Notes under the pieces: generated by a model | What the model was told of the DNA's origin: nothing | The model's input: only the letters and a program-made list of their open reading frames with translations | Database searches by the model: none | Program-made: the position numbers and the translations under genes | Shown: positions 1 through 8,992 of the stretch, piece by piece | Position numbering within the stretch: position 1 is the first letter of the stretch | How the letters are laid out: every line of letters begins with the position of its first letter | Origin: an uncultured Pseudomonadales bacterium | GTDB lineage: Bacteria; Pseudomonadota; Gammaproteobacteria; Pseudomonadales; Azotimanducaceae | Length of the DNA stretch: 64,000 bases | Assembly: GCA_958296405.1 (NCBI GenBank) | Contig: OY282519.1 | Span: forward strand, 248,001 to 312,000 | Direction of reading: 5' to 3'

Positions 1-50
1 CGATTCACGGCTTCCACCCAGCGAACGTAGGTCTTGATGGCGTGTGGCAT
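1..50 (-). CDS. 5' end of a leftward gene, possibly TRAP transporter small permease (partial)
   Basis: Reading leftwards from an ATG at 50, the window edge leaves 16 complete codons starting MPHAIKTYVRWVEAVN. An N-terminus with an AIKxYVR..(D/E)A(L/V)NR pattern is, from memory, common in DctQ-type small permeases of TRAP transporters, just before their first membrane helix. No clear Shine-Dalgarno sequence precedes the ATG. With so few codons, both the reality of the gene and its family are tentative. Confidence 0.35.
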   Translation of the reverse strand, partial: MPHAIKTYVRWVEAVN

Positions 51-336
51 TGGCGGCTACGGCTGCCCCAAGCGCGGCGGAATCAACAACAGACGCGGGA
101 TTATCGCCGCGGCGGGGGTTCGGCGCATCGGCGCTTGAGCGGTTGTCGGGCCAGCGCAACGCAAGGGACGCAAGCGGGCATGGCACCTACACCGGCGCCA
201 GCCCAGCCCTTGCCGCGGGCGCGGCCGAAGTGGGCCACGATGGGCGCCCGCACCCACCGTGCCGCGACGCCATCCCCTGCCCTCGTGGAATCGCCCCCTG
301 AGTCGGTTAACCTTTTGGCATCAGGGGAGGGAGCGC
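51..336. other. intergenic region between divergent genes
   Basis: This GC-rich stretch separates the leftward partial gene from the rightward acyl-CoA ligase. Several overlapping open frames cross it on both strands, as expected at this GC content, but none has a recognisable product. It should hold the divergent promoters. I see no convincing -10/-35 pair, riboswitch or repeat in it. Confidence 0.4.
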
Positions 337-2472
337 ATGTCCAAACAGCAAGACGTCGTCGACATCGTGGCCAAGGCGATGAGCGCCGGGCGGGAAGCCC
401 TGAACGCCGCCGAGGCGCACCGCGTGTGCGCGGCCTACGGCATCTCCATGCCGCCTCAAGGCGTCGCCACATCCGCCGCCGAGGCGACGCGCATCGCCGC
501 GGACATCGGCTATCCAGTGGTCGCCAAGATCGATTCGCCAGACATCCTCCACAAGACGGACGCCGATGGCGTGATCCTCGGCATCGCGGACGACGCGGCC
601 CTTGAAGCGGCTTGCGAGCGGTTGGTGGAGGCCGCGAAGGCAGCCGGCGCACAGGCTAACGGCGTGCTCGTGCAGCGCCAGATGGAACAACGGCCAGGCA
701 CCCAAGAGACCATCATCGGCGCCGTGACAGACCCCGTGTTCGGCAAGCTGGTGGCCTTCGGCCTCGGCGGCGTGTTGGTGGAAGCCTTGCAGGACGTGAC
801 GTTCCGCCTCGCTCCCGCCGACGCAGCCGAAGCCGAAGCCATGCTCGGCGACATCGCCGGCGCCACGTTGCTGGACGGCGTTCGCGGCGCCCCAGCGGTG
901 GACCGAGCGGCGTTGGCGGACGTCATCGCCCGCGTCAGCCAGCTGGTGGCCGATGTGCCGGCCATCCACGAGCTAGACTTGAATCCGGTGTTCGCAGACG
1001 CCCAAGGCGCCACCGCGGTGGACGCCCGCATATTGCTGAAGCCCCCGGCCGCCGCGCCAGAGCGCCCATCGCAAGACGCCATCCTCGCCGCCATGCGGCG
1101 CATCATGCAGCCAGATTCCGTCGCGGTGATCGGCGCGTCCGCGGAAGACGGCAAGATCGGCAACTCGGTGATGCGCAACCTCATCGACGGCGGCTACGAG
1201 GGAGCGATCCATCCCATCCACCCCCGCGCCGACGCCATCCTCGGCCGCCCATGCCACGCGAGCGTGGCGGACGTGCCGGGAGACATCGACATCGCCATCT
1301 TCTGCATTCCCGCGCGCTTCGTCGCCGGCGTGTTGGCCGAATGTGGCAAGAAGGGCATCCCCGGCGCCATCCTCATTCCATCCGGCTTCGCGGAGGTGGG
1401 CGAACACGCCCTGCAAGACGAGATCGTCGCCGTGGCCCGCGCCAATGGCGTGCGCCTGATGGGGCCCAACATCTACGGCTTCTACTATACGCACAAGAAC
1501 CTCTGCGCCACCTTCTGCACGCCGTACACCGAACGCGGCAAGGTGGCGCTCTCTTCCCAGAGCGGCGGCGTCGGCATGGCCATCGTCGGCTTCAGCCGCT
1601 CCGCCAAGATGGGCGTGTCGGCCATCGTCGGCCTCGGCAACAAGGCAGACTTGGACGAAGACGACCTGCTCACCTTCTTCGAGCAAGACCCAAACACCGA
1701 AGTCATCGCCATGCACGTGGAGGACTTGAAGGATGGCCGCGCCTTTGCGGAGGCGGCCGCCAGGGTGTCCAAGAAAAAGCCCGTGGTGGTGCTGAAGGCG
1801 GGACGCACCCGGTTAGGCGCCCGCGCCGCGAACTCGCACACCGGCGCCCTCGCCGGGGATGACCGGGTGTACGACGCGGTGCTCAAGCAGAGCGGCGTCA
1901 TCCGCGCCATGACGCTGAACGACATGCTGGAGTTCGCGCGCGGCCTGCAGGTGCTGCCGACGCCGAAGGGCGAGAACGTGCTCATCCTCACCGGCGCCGG
2001 CGGCTCCGGCGTGTTGCTCTCAGATGCGTGCGTAGACCACGGCTTGTCGCTCATGCAGATGCCGGAGGACTTGGACGCCGCCTTCAAGTCCTTCATCCCG
2101 CCTTTCGGCGCCTCCGGCAACCCGGTGGACATCACCGGCGGGGAGCCGCCCTCCACTTACCGCGCCACCATCGACTTGGCGCTGGCGGACGACCGCATCC
2201 ACGCCTTGGTGCTCGGCTATTGGCATACCATCGTGACGCCGCCGATGGTGTTCGCCGAGTTGGTTGGCGAAGCGGTGGCTGCCGCCCGCGCCCAAGGCAT
2301 CGACAAACCGGTGGTGGCGTCTTTGGTGGGCGACGTGGAAATCGAGGCGGCGTGCGACTACCTGATGGACCGCAACATCCTCGCGTATCCGTACACTGCG
2401 GAGAAACCAGTGGCGGTGCTCGGCGCCAAGCATCGCTGGGCGCGGGCCGCGGGGCTCATGAACTCGGCCTGA
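337..2472 (+). CDS. ADP-forming acyl-CoA (acetate-CoA-type) ligase, fused beta-alpha subunits
   Basis: A 711-residue enzyme that should interconvert an acyl-CoA, ADP and phosphate with the free acid, CoA and ATP in the cytoplasm. An ATP-grasp (beta) domain covers about residues 1-235. It is followed by a CoA-binding Rossmann domain (SVAVIGASAEDGKIGNSVMR) and succinyl-CoA-ligase-like flavodoxin domains. The family's phosphorylated histidine is His501 in SHTGALAGD. The beta-first order is the reverse of the classic archaeal fusion but is common in bacteria. The ATG at 337 is chosen over an upstream frame opening at 259 because GGGGAGGGAG lies just before it. The acid it acts on cannot be told from sequence; the nearby CoA-transferase and oxygenases suggest organic acid catabolism. 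Confidence 0.9.
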   Translation: MSKQQDVVDIVAKAMSAGREALNAAEAHRVCAAYGISMPPQGVATSAAEATRIAADIGYPVVAKIDSPDILHKTDADGVILGIADDAALEAACERLVEAAKAAGAQANGVLVQRQMEQRPGTQETIIGAVTDPVFGKLVAFGLGGVLVEALQDVTFRLAPADAAEAEAMLGDIAGATLLDGVRGAPAVDRAALADVIARVSQLVADVPAIHELDLNPVFADAQGATAVDARILLKPPAAAPERPSQDAILAAMRRIMQPDSVAVIGASAEDGKIGNSVMRNLIDGGYEGAIHPIHPRADAILGRPCHASVADVPGDIDIAIFCIPARFVAGVLAECGKKGIPGAILIPSGFAEVGEHALQDEIVAVARANGVRLMGPNIYGFYYTHKNLCATFCTPYTERGKVALSSQSGGVGMAIVGFSRSAKMGVSAIVGLGNKADLDEDDLLTFFEQDPNTEVIAMHVEDLKDGRAFAEAAARVSKKKPVVVLKAGRTRLGARAANSHTGALAGDDRVYDAVLKQSGVIRAMTLNDMLEFARGLQVLPTPKGENVLILTGAGGSGVLLSDACVDHGLSLMQMPEDLDAAFKSFIPPFGASGNPVDITGGEPPSTYRATIDLALADDRIHALVLGYWHTIVTPPMVFAELVGEAVAAARAQGIDKPVVASLVGDVEIEAACDYLMDRNILAYPYTAEKPVAVLGAKHRWARAAGLMNSA

Positions 2473-2489
2473 AACGAGGGAGGGGCAAG

Positions 2490-4199
2490 ATGACTCCACC
2501 GCCATTGAACTTCAGCCGAGCGCCAAACGCGGCGGCCCAACCCGCGATGGCTGCATTGGCGCGACAGCCCGCCGCGCGCGGCCGCGGCCATCCAAGGCCA
2601 ACCCGCCGAGCGCCAGGCAAGCGCTGGGGCGCGTTGTTCCTCGCTGCCGCAACGCTGCCTTGGATGTCCGCCGGCGCGGAGAACCTGCAAGGCTTGGGCG
2701 CCATCAACTTCCCCACCTCGGAAAGCGGCGCGGCGCAAGAACACTTCCTGCGCGGCGTCACCATCCTGCACAGCTTTGGCTGGAAGCAAGCGCGGCAAGA
2801 GTTCCAAGCCGCGCAGCGCGAAGCGCCGGATTTCGCCATGGCGCATTGGGGCGAAGCGCTCTGCTACAACCACCCGCTCATCGCCGAGCGGGACACGGAA
2901 ACGCCCAAGGCCGTGCTGAAGCGGCTGGGCGAGACGCCGGAGGAACGGCTTGCCAAGGCGCCCACCGAACGCGAGCGTGGCTTTCTCGCCGCTGTGGAAG
3001 CGCTCGTCTTCGGCGAGGGGGACACGTTGGCGCGGCGGCGCGCTTATGCGGCGCAGATGCGCGCCCTTTACGAAGCCCATCCCGAAGATGACGAAGTGGC
3101 CGCCTTCTACGCGCTGTCGCTGCTGATGTCAGCCGGGCCAGCCGACCAAGGGCATCGCGCCAACGTGCTTGCCGGCGCCATTGCCCTCAAGCTCTCGGCG
3201 CGCAATCCACAGCATCCGGGCGCCGCGCACTACGCCATCCACGCCTTTGACGACCCCATTCACGCCCCGTTGGCGCTGCCGGCGGCCGATGTGTTCGCCG
3301 GCATCGCGGAGAAGGTGTCCCATGCGCGGCACATGCCATCGCACATCTACATCCAACGCGGCATGTGGGACCAAGTGTCCGCTTCCAACCAAAGCGCCTA
3401 CGACGCCGCGGTGGACTTGTGGGAGCCGGGAGACAGCGTGGGCGACATGGCCCATGCGCTGGATTGGGGCCAATATGGCGATCTGCAGCGCGGCGACGAA
3501 GAGCGGGCGCACCTTTGGATCGAGCGCATGGAAGGCATGGTGGACAAGGCTGCCGGCCAAGCGTTCGCCATTGCCATCTTGCCGCAGGTGAAGGCGCGTC
3601 TCGCCATCGAAACCGAGTCTGACCAGACATGGCCGATCACGGAAGATTCGGCAGCCACCGAGCTGTTGGCCACCGGCATCGGCGCCGCGCGCAATGGCGA
3701 CATTGCCCTCGCCACCCAAGCCGCGCAACGGCTGGGCGAACTGGCGGAAGAAGCCGACGCCAACGACGGCGACCGTTCCTATTACTTTCGGGACAGCCGC
3801 CCCATGCAGATCATGCACCGCGAAGTGGCCGCGTTGGTGGCCATCGCCGAAGGCGACACGGACGGCGGCCTCGCCCTGCTGCGCGAGGGCGTGGCGATCG
3901 CGGAATCCATGCGGCCACCCAACGGCGCGCCACGCCCGTTGAAGCCGGTTCACGAGCTCTACGGCGAGGCGCTCCTTGAAGCCGGCCGCGCCGCAGAGGC
4001 GCTCGCCATGTTCGAGCAATCCTTGCTGCGCACGCCCAACCGTCCCCTGTCGCTGCGCGGCTTGGCGCGGGCGCACGCGGCGCTCGGCGCGGCGCCAGCG
4101 GCGCGCGCCACCTACGAGCGCCTGGCGGACGGCTGGCGCGAGCGCGACACGGCATGGGGCGCGGAAGCGCAGGGGTATCTCGCCGCCGGGGCGGAGTAG
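2490..4199 (+). CDS. TPR-repeat protein, probably exported
   Basis: A 569-residue protein of tetratricopeptide-like helical pairs, with no recognisable catalytic motif. After a basic, proline-rich leader of about 45 residues comes a hydrophobic stretch (WGALFLAAATLPWMSAGA) that looks like a signal sequence with an unusually long n-region. Helical repeats follow from about residue 75, including FAMAHWGEALCYNHPL and ARHMPSHIYIQRGMWD. The start is supported by GAGGGAGGGG seven bases upstream of the ATG at 2490. It begins 17 bases after the acyl-CoA ligase stop, so the two are probably co-transcribed. Such proteins usually act as scaffolds; its partner is unknown. Confidence 0.8.
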   Translation: MTPPPLNFSRAPNAAAQPAMAALARQPAARGRGHPRPTRRAPGKRWGALFLAAATLPWMSAGAENLQGLGAINFPTSESGAAQEHFLRGVTILHSFGWKQARQEFQAAQREAPDFAMAHWGEALCYNHPLIAERDTETPKAVLKRLGETPEERLAKAPTERERGFLAAVEALVFGEGDTLARRRAYAAQMRALYEAHPEDDEVAAFYALSLLMSAGPADQGHRANVLAGAIALKLSARNPQHPGAAHYAIHAFDDPIHAPLALPAADVFAGIAEKVSHARHMPSHIYIQRGMWDQVSASNQSAYDAAVDLWEPGDSVGDMAHALDWGQYGDLQRGDEERAHLWIERMEGMVDKAAGQAFAIAILPQVKARLAIETESDQTWPITEDSAATELLATGIGAARNGDIALATQAAQRLGELAEEADANDGDRSYYFRDSRPMQIMHREVAALVAIAEGDTDGGLALLREGVAIAESMRPPNGAPRPLKPVHELYGEALLEAGRAAEALAMFEQSLLRTPNRPLSLRGLARAHAALGAAPAARATYERLADGWRERDTAWGAEAQGYLAAGAE

Positions 4200-4370
4200 C
4201 GCCTCGCGGCCCGCGCACTGACCAGCCGCGTTCGGCAGACTAGTGGGCCTGCCGGCGCGGCGCTGGTCGCAAGTGGAAACCGGCCGCTAACCGGCACCGA
4301 CACCGCCCTTCTTTGGGGCGGAGGCTGCCCCTAGCCGGCGCAAGGCACCCTAGCTTGCGGGCGCTGCGCC

Positions 4371-5549
4371 CTAGCCAATCACGCCGGCCTTGATGAGCGC
4401 GTCCACGTCGCCGGCGCCTAAGCCGAGGTCGGCGGCCACCACTTCGCGGGAATGCTCGCCCAAGAGCGGGGCGGCCCGCAGCGGCACGTCGCTTGCGGAC
4501 ATCCGCGCCGGCCAGCCAAGCAGCTTGATGCGGCCATGCACATCGTGGTCCACCTCCTGCACGAACCCGCGCGCCATGAGATGTGGGTTGTCGAAGAGGT
4601 CTTTGGTGTCCAACACGGCGCTTGCCGGCACGCCGCCATCGCACAGCGCCTGCATCGCCTCGTACTTGTCGCGCTGCTGCGTCCAAGCAGCGATGATGGC
4701 TTGCAATTCGTCCGCATTGGCCAAGCGCTCCGCGGCGGTGGCGAAACGCGGCGCGGTGGCGAGTTCCGGGCGCCCAATCACCGCGGCGAGAGAACGCCAC
4801 ATGCGCTCCGTCACCGCCATGACGTACACGTAATCGTTGGCGCCACCGCCGCTGCACGGATAGAGCGTCATGGTCGGCAGCCCGCCATTGCCGCGGCGCG
4901 GCGTCGCCCGCTCGCCAAAGCGGGTGCCAGACACCGCCGTGCGCAGGTAGTACGTCATCGCCTCTTGCATGGAAAGCTCGATGAACTGCCCCTTGCCGGT
5001 GCGGAGCTTCTGCGCGTAAGCGGCGGCGATGGCCAGCGCCATCTGCACGCCGGTGCCGGCGTCTCCGGTGGTGGGCCCAGGGCGCATCGGCGGCCCGTCC
5101 GCCTCGCCGGTGATGGAGAACGCCCCCGCCGCGGCCTGCGCCACCATGTCGAAGCACTTGTATTGCGCCCACGGGCCATCTAGCCCGAAGCCCTTGATGC
5201 GGGCGTAGATGATGGCGGGATTGACGGCGCGCAGCGCGTCGTAGCCGATGTCCAGCTTCTCGATGACGCCGGGGCCGTAGTTCTCCACGAACACGTCGTA
5301 ATGGGGCGCCATGGCAAGCAACAGGTCGCGCCCCTCCGGGCGGCGCAGATCGATGACGACGCTGCGCTTGTTGCTGTTCCACACCACGAAGTACTCGCGG
5401 TTGCCGCCGTCGCCGCGCCCCGGGTCCCCGGTCGGCGGCTCCACCTTCACCACGTCTGCGCCGAGCCATGCAAGACACTGCGTGCAGGACGTGCCGGCCT
5501 CGTATTGCGTCATGTCCAAGATGCGCAGGCCATCAAGCGCGGCTGACAT
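4371..5549 (-). CDS. CaiB/BaiF family class III CoA-transferase
   Basis: A 392-residue cytoplasmic enzyme expected to move CoA between carboxylic acids. It has the family opening LDGLRILDMTQYEAGTSC, then GADVVKVEPPTGDPGR, and a conserved core with GFGLDGPWAQ and TTGDAGTGVQMALA; one of the acidic residues there should form the covalent acyl intermediate. The C-terminal small domain contains GVPASAVLDTKDLF. The start at 5549 follows from the family N-terminus. The open frame runs further upstream, but into DNA shared with the divergent PhyH gene's leader. The donor and acceptor acids are unknown. Confidence 0.92.
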   Translation of the reverse strand: MSAALDGLRILDMTQYEAGTSCTQCLAWLGADVVKVEPPTGDPGRGDGGNREYFVVWNSNKRSVVIDLRRPEGRDLLLAMAPHYDVFVENYGPGVIEKLDIGYDALRAVNPAIIYARIKGFGLDGPWAQYKCFDMVAQAAAGAFSITGEADGPPMRPGPTTGDAGTGVQMALAIAAAYAQKLRTGKGQFIELSMQEAMTYYLRTAVSGTRFGERATPRRGNGGLPTMTLYPCSGGGANDYVYVMAVTERMWRSLAAVIGRPELATAPRFATAAERLANADELQAIIAAWTQQRDKYEAMQALCDGGVPASAVLDTKDLFDNPHLMARGFVQEVDHDVHGRIKLLGWPARMSASDVPLRAAPLLGEHSREVVAADLGLGAGDVDALIKAGVIG

Positions 5550-5681
5550 ATGGGCGTCTCCTGTGCTCGCCGGTGGGCGTTGCCACATGATAAGCGCCCG
5601 CTCCGCATCGACGGCGCCACGCGCGAGACCGCCCGCCAAGTTGCTACCATGCCGCGCTTTGGGTGGTGCGCCGCGGCCTGC

Positions 5682-7292
5682 ATGAACCTCCTGACCGACC
5701 GGCAGATGGCTCAATTCTTGACGGACGGCTACGTCGTGCTCACGCCGGCGGAGTTGCCCGGCACCTACCACGAGCAAATGTTCGCCGCACTTGCTGACCT
5801 CTACGACGAAGGCGGGCGCATCGGCGGCGACACCCTGCACCTGCAGCAGTTTGGAGACAACCTGCTGGCAAGGATTCCTGCCTTCGCGCAGCTGCTTGAG
5901 TGCCCAACCATCGTCGGCGCACTGACCAGCGTTCTGGGCGACGGCTACGCGCTGCATCCGCATCACTACGCGCACACTTCAACGCCGGCCGACCAAGGCT
6001 TCCACCAAGACGGCAACCTGCCTTGGAACGAACGCGGCCACTATCGTTCGCACCGCCCGGTGTGGGCGATGCTCTTCTACTACCCGCAGGCGGTGACGCC
6101 GGCAAGCGGGCCAACCGAGGTGCTGCCGGGCACTCAATACTGGACGCGCGATTTTGAGCGGGGCGACGGCTGGCGTTCCAGCGACCCGCTGGACCCAGAC
6201 TTTGGCGCAGACATCGGCGGCGCGGGCGATCTTGCGCTGCGCGATAAGCGCCTCGCGCAGTCCGTGGCGCAGTTCGGCATCGAGGGCGTGCGCCCGCGCG
6301 CTTTGGCCCTCGACGCCGGCAGCGTGGTGCTCGCCCACTACGATCTGTTCCACCGCGGCACACGGCGGGACGCGGCGTTCAACGACCGGCGCTACATGGT
6401 GAAGTTCTACTTCTTCCGCACCCACGAACCGCGCCAGGCCAGTTGGCAGAACGTGCTGGCAGAACCACCGAAGGTTGATGGCCACGCAGCGACGCGGCCC
6501 ATCGCGCAGGCAAACTGGGCTTGGCTGCGAGGCGAGCAAGCCGCAGTACCGGCACCTGACGCAGACGCTGCGCAGGCCCTGCTGGCGGGACCAACGGAAG
6601 ACGTTAGGGTGGCCGCAACCTACTCGCTCGGCACCGCTGCGCGACAGGGCGAAAGCGCCATTGAAGCACTGGCGACCGCGCTCACAAGCGATGTGGAGGG
6701 CGCGCGCCGCGCCAGCGGCTACGGCTTGGGCTTGGCCGGCGACGCCGCGGTGCCCACGCTCTGCGGGGCCTTGGAAACGCAAGACCCTAGGGTGCGGCGC
6801 GTGGCGGCGTTCTCCTTGGGGGAGACGCGGACGTTGCTGCCGGCCGCGGCGCAAGCGTTGGCCATGTGCTTGGAAGACCCAGACGATCTCGTGCGCTGCA
6901 ACGCCAGCTACGCGCTGGGCAATTTGGGGCGCTGCCAGCCACTTGCCGAACGAGTCGTCGATGCGATGCTGGAGCGGTTCAGCCCGCAAATCGAGCCGGA
7001 CAACACGGCGAAAGGGCCGCCGCATCGCTCCACCGTGCGCGAGAGCCTTGCTTGGGCGCTGTTGCAGCTTGCCCGCAACGACGGCTTAGCGGCCAGCCAT
7101 TTGCAGCGCTTCGCCACCGCCGGCATGGCAGACCGGGACCGCTATGTGCGCGGCCTCACCGCCGAGGCGCTGCGCGGCTTGGCTCTGGACGCGGGGCTGC
7201 CTTGGCTGCGGCCGCTGCTGGACACGCTGGCGCAGCGGCAGTTCCATGCCCTAGATGCGCACGACGCGGCGCGTTTCGGCGCTCGACGGTAG
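5682..7292 (+). CDS. phytanoyl-CoA dioxygenase (PhyH) domain fused to HEAT repeats
   Basis: A 536-residue fusion. Residues 1-270 form a PhyH-type Fe(II)/2-oxoglutarate oxygenase: His108 and Asp110 lie in FHQDGNLPW, His224 in HYDLFHRG, and the following arginine probably holds 2-oxoglutarate. From about residue 290 to 520 there are consecutive HEAT or PBS-like repeats such as VRVAATYSLGTAA, ARRASGYGLGLAG and VRRVAAFSLGETR. Most PhyH proteins are 250-300 residues long, so the repeat half is an addition, probably for protein binding. The start at MNLLTDRQ matches the family; an upstream ATG at 5649 is possible. The substrate is unknown. Confidence 0.88.
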   Translation: MNLLTDRQMAQFLTDGYVVLTPAELPGTYHEQMFAALADLYDEGGRIGGDTLHLQQFGDNLLARIPAFAQLLECPTIVGALTSVLGDGYALHPHHYAHTSTPADQGFHQDGNLPWNERGHYRSHRPVWAMLFYYPQAVTPASGPTEVLPGTQYWTRDFERGDGWRSSDPLDPDFGADIGGAGDLALRDKRLAQSVAQFGIEGVRPRALALDAGSVVLAHYDLFHRGTRRDAAFNDRRYMVKFYFFRTHEPRQASWQNVLAEPPKVDGHAATRPIAQANWAWLRGEQAAVPAPDADAAQALLAGPTEDVRVAATYSLGTAARQGESAIEALATALTSDVEGARRASGYGLGLAGDAAVPTLCGALETQDPRVRRVAAFSLGETRTLLPAAAQALAMCLEDPDDLVRCNASYALGNLGRCQPLAERVVDAMLERFSPQIEPDNTAKGPPHRSTVRESLAWALLQLARNDGLAASHLQRFATAGMADRDRYVRGLTAEALRGLALDAGLPWLRPLLDTLAQRQFHALDAHDAARFGARR

Positions 7293-7334
7293 CTAGGCGC
7301 AGCCCAGCGCCCGAGCCACGCGGCGGGGCCACCG

Positions 7335-8009
7335 TTACGAAGAACCTTCGAGCGAACGGCGGAGGATCGCAATCAACTCTTGTCTGAACCTTTCAGGTTC
7401 GTCCTGGGACCAAAGAACAGTCGTGCAGTGGTTGGTATCAAAATGAGTCCCTCTCTCTTGAAACTTCGTTCGTTCGCAAATGTAGACCACCGGCTTGCCG
7501 AGACCTTCGGCATAGCCCGCTTCCCAATACGCTCCACTATTGTCATGGGTGAGGTCAACGATCACGAAGTCCGCATCCCTGATCTGGACGCGCATGATGT
7601 CGTCGATGACTCCTACTCGCGCGACATCGCGCATATCGACGAGATCGTATTCGATTTCCTCTTCGACGGCAGGTTTCACGACATTCCGAACGAAGCTGTC
7701 GAGATCGGGATCTTCGAACTGCAAAGCGATGAAGCCGTAGCTCCCCTTTAGTTCTCCCCGTTTCTCCTGCGCGTACCGCTCCCACCCCTTGAGCGTGAGG
7801 TTCATACCTTGGAACATTGTGGTTCCACGAAGTTTCACGTCACCCGCAAATTGCACGATGCCACTCGCCACTAACTCATCAATGAGTTGTTTAGTGAATT
7901 GGTCGTCTACAACGAACCGGTCCAACGGTTGACCCGACTCGGACGCTTCGTCCCCAATCTGTCGAATGATTTTCATCGCCTGTCGCTCAGGATCGACAAA
8001 CTCGCTCAT
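7335..8009 (-). CDS. winged-helix-like plus nucleoside 2-deoxyribosyltransferase-like protein
   Basis: A 224-residue protein. Residues 1-85 form a compact helical region with a TLKGWERY turn typical of winged-helix ends. Residues 90-205 resemble a nucleoside 2-deoxyribosyltransferase/TIR-like fold: YGFIALQF opens the Rossmann half, ADFVIVDLT gives Asp152, and GAYWEAGYAEGLGKPVVYIC contains the expected catalytic Glu163; FDTNHC follows. Related wHTH-NDT proteins are widespread and uncharacterised, and some NDT/TIR-like folds act in nucleotide-based immunity. Base composition is clearly lower in GC than on both sides, and no partner gene is adjacent, which suggests acquisition by transfer. Family placement is good; function is unknown. 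Confidence 0.82.
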   Translation of the reverse strand: MSEFVDPERQAMKIIRQIGDEASESGQPLDRFVVDDQFTKQLIDELVASGIVQFAGDVKLRGTTMFQGMNLTLKGWERYAQEKRGELKGSYGFIALQFEDPDLDSFVRNVVKPAVEEEIEYDLVDMRDVARVGVIDDIMRVQIRDADFVIVDLTHDNSGAYWEAGYAEGLGKPVVYICERTKFQERGTHFDTNHCTTVLWSQDEPERFRQELIAILRRSLEGSS

Positions 8010-8128
8010 AGCATCTCCTCGGTAGGGCTCACGCAGCAGATTCTATCGTCGCACCCCACCCTCCTACGCCGCGGCACCGCCAGCCACGGTGATATAGTTC
8101 CCCGCATCGCTCCGCCGAGAAGCCCCGC

Positions 8129-8992
8129 ATGCCTTACCGGCACATCGCAGTGGAACCCGTGACGCCGACCATCGGGGCGGTGGTGGAGGGCGTCAGGCTC
8201 GCCGAGGTGGATGATGCGACGGTCGCGGAAATCCATGACGCTTGGATGGAACACTGCGTCCTGTTCTTCCGGGACCAGACGCTCACTCCAGAGCAGCACT
8301 TGGCGTTCGGCCGCCATTTCGGGCCGCTGCATGTTCACCCCGCGGCGCCCTATGCCCACGGCGACCCTGCGCTCATGGTGATCCATACGGACGAGCACTC
8401 GAAGCGCAACAACGGCTCTGGCTGGCATTCGGACGTGTCGGCAGATGCCGAGCCGCCACTCGGCAGCATCCTGCACCTGCATCAAGCGCCATCGCAGGGC
8501 GGAGACACGCTGTGGGCCAGCATGTACGCGGCCTTCGAGGCGTTGTCCGCGCCGCTGCGGGCGCTGTTGAAGCAACTCACCGCTCACCATGGCGCAGACT
8601 ACACGGGCTACTACGGCGACCATCCACCCCAGCGCGCGTTCCCCAGCGCCACCCACCCGGTGGTGCGCACCCACCCTGTCACGGGGCGCAAGGCGCTGTT
8701 CGTCAACGCCGGCTTCACCCGGCGCATCGTCGAGCTGGCCGCGAGCGAGAGCCGCGCCCTGCTCGACTTCCTCTTCAAGCATGCGACGCACCCCGCGTTC
8801 CAATGCCGCTTCAAGTGGCGCGCCGGCGACGTGGCGATGTGGGACAACCGCTGCACCCAGCACTTGGCGGTGTGGGATTACCACCCTGAGACCCGCGCCG
8901 GGCTGCGCGTCACCATCGCCGGCGATCGGCCGTTCCTTGCGCGAGACGCCGACGCAGACGCCGCGCCCCTCAACGTAGCGGCCGGACGATGA
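8129..8992 (+). CDS. TauD/TfdA-family Fe(II)/2-oxoglutarate dioxygenase
   Basis: A 287-residue oxygenase. Metal ligands are His100 and Asp102 in WHSDVS and His245 in NRCTQHLAV; Arg260 after HPETRAG should bind 2-oxoglutarate. PLHVHP and the FFRDQTLTPEQHLAFGRHFG opening are typical of the taurine/2,4-D/alkylsulfatase dioxygenase superfamily. The gene overlaps the next one by ATGA at 8989, so the two are translationally coupled. Similarity is to the whole superfamily, so taurine should not be assumed as substrate; a role in attacking a carboxylate or sulfonate is inferred from the fold. Confidence 0.9.
   Translation: MPYRHIAVEPVTPTIGAVVEGVRLAEVDDATVAEIHDAWMEHCVLFFRDQTLTPEQHLAFGRHFGPLHVHPAAPYAHGDPALMVIHTDEHSKRNNGSGWHSDVSADAEPPLGSILHLHQAPSQGGDTLWASMYAAFEALSAPLRALLKQLTAHHGADYTGYYGDHPPQRAFPSATHPVVRTHPVTGRKALFVNAGFTRRIVELAASESRALLDFLFKHATHPAFQCRFKWRAGDVAMWDNRCTQHLAVWDYHPETRAGLRVTIAGDRPFLARDADADAAPLNVAAGR

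Noticed and set aside
4240-5478. 412-residue open frame on the minus strand
   Set aside because: It overlaps the CaiB-type gene in another frame of the same strand, is Arg/Gly/Ala-rich without motifs, and has no ribosome-binding site.
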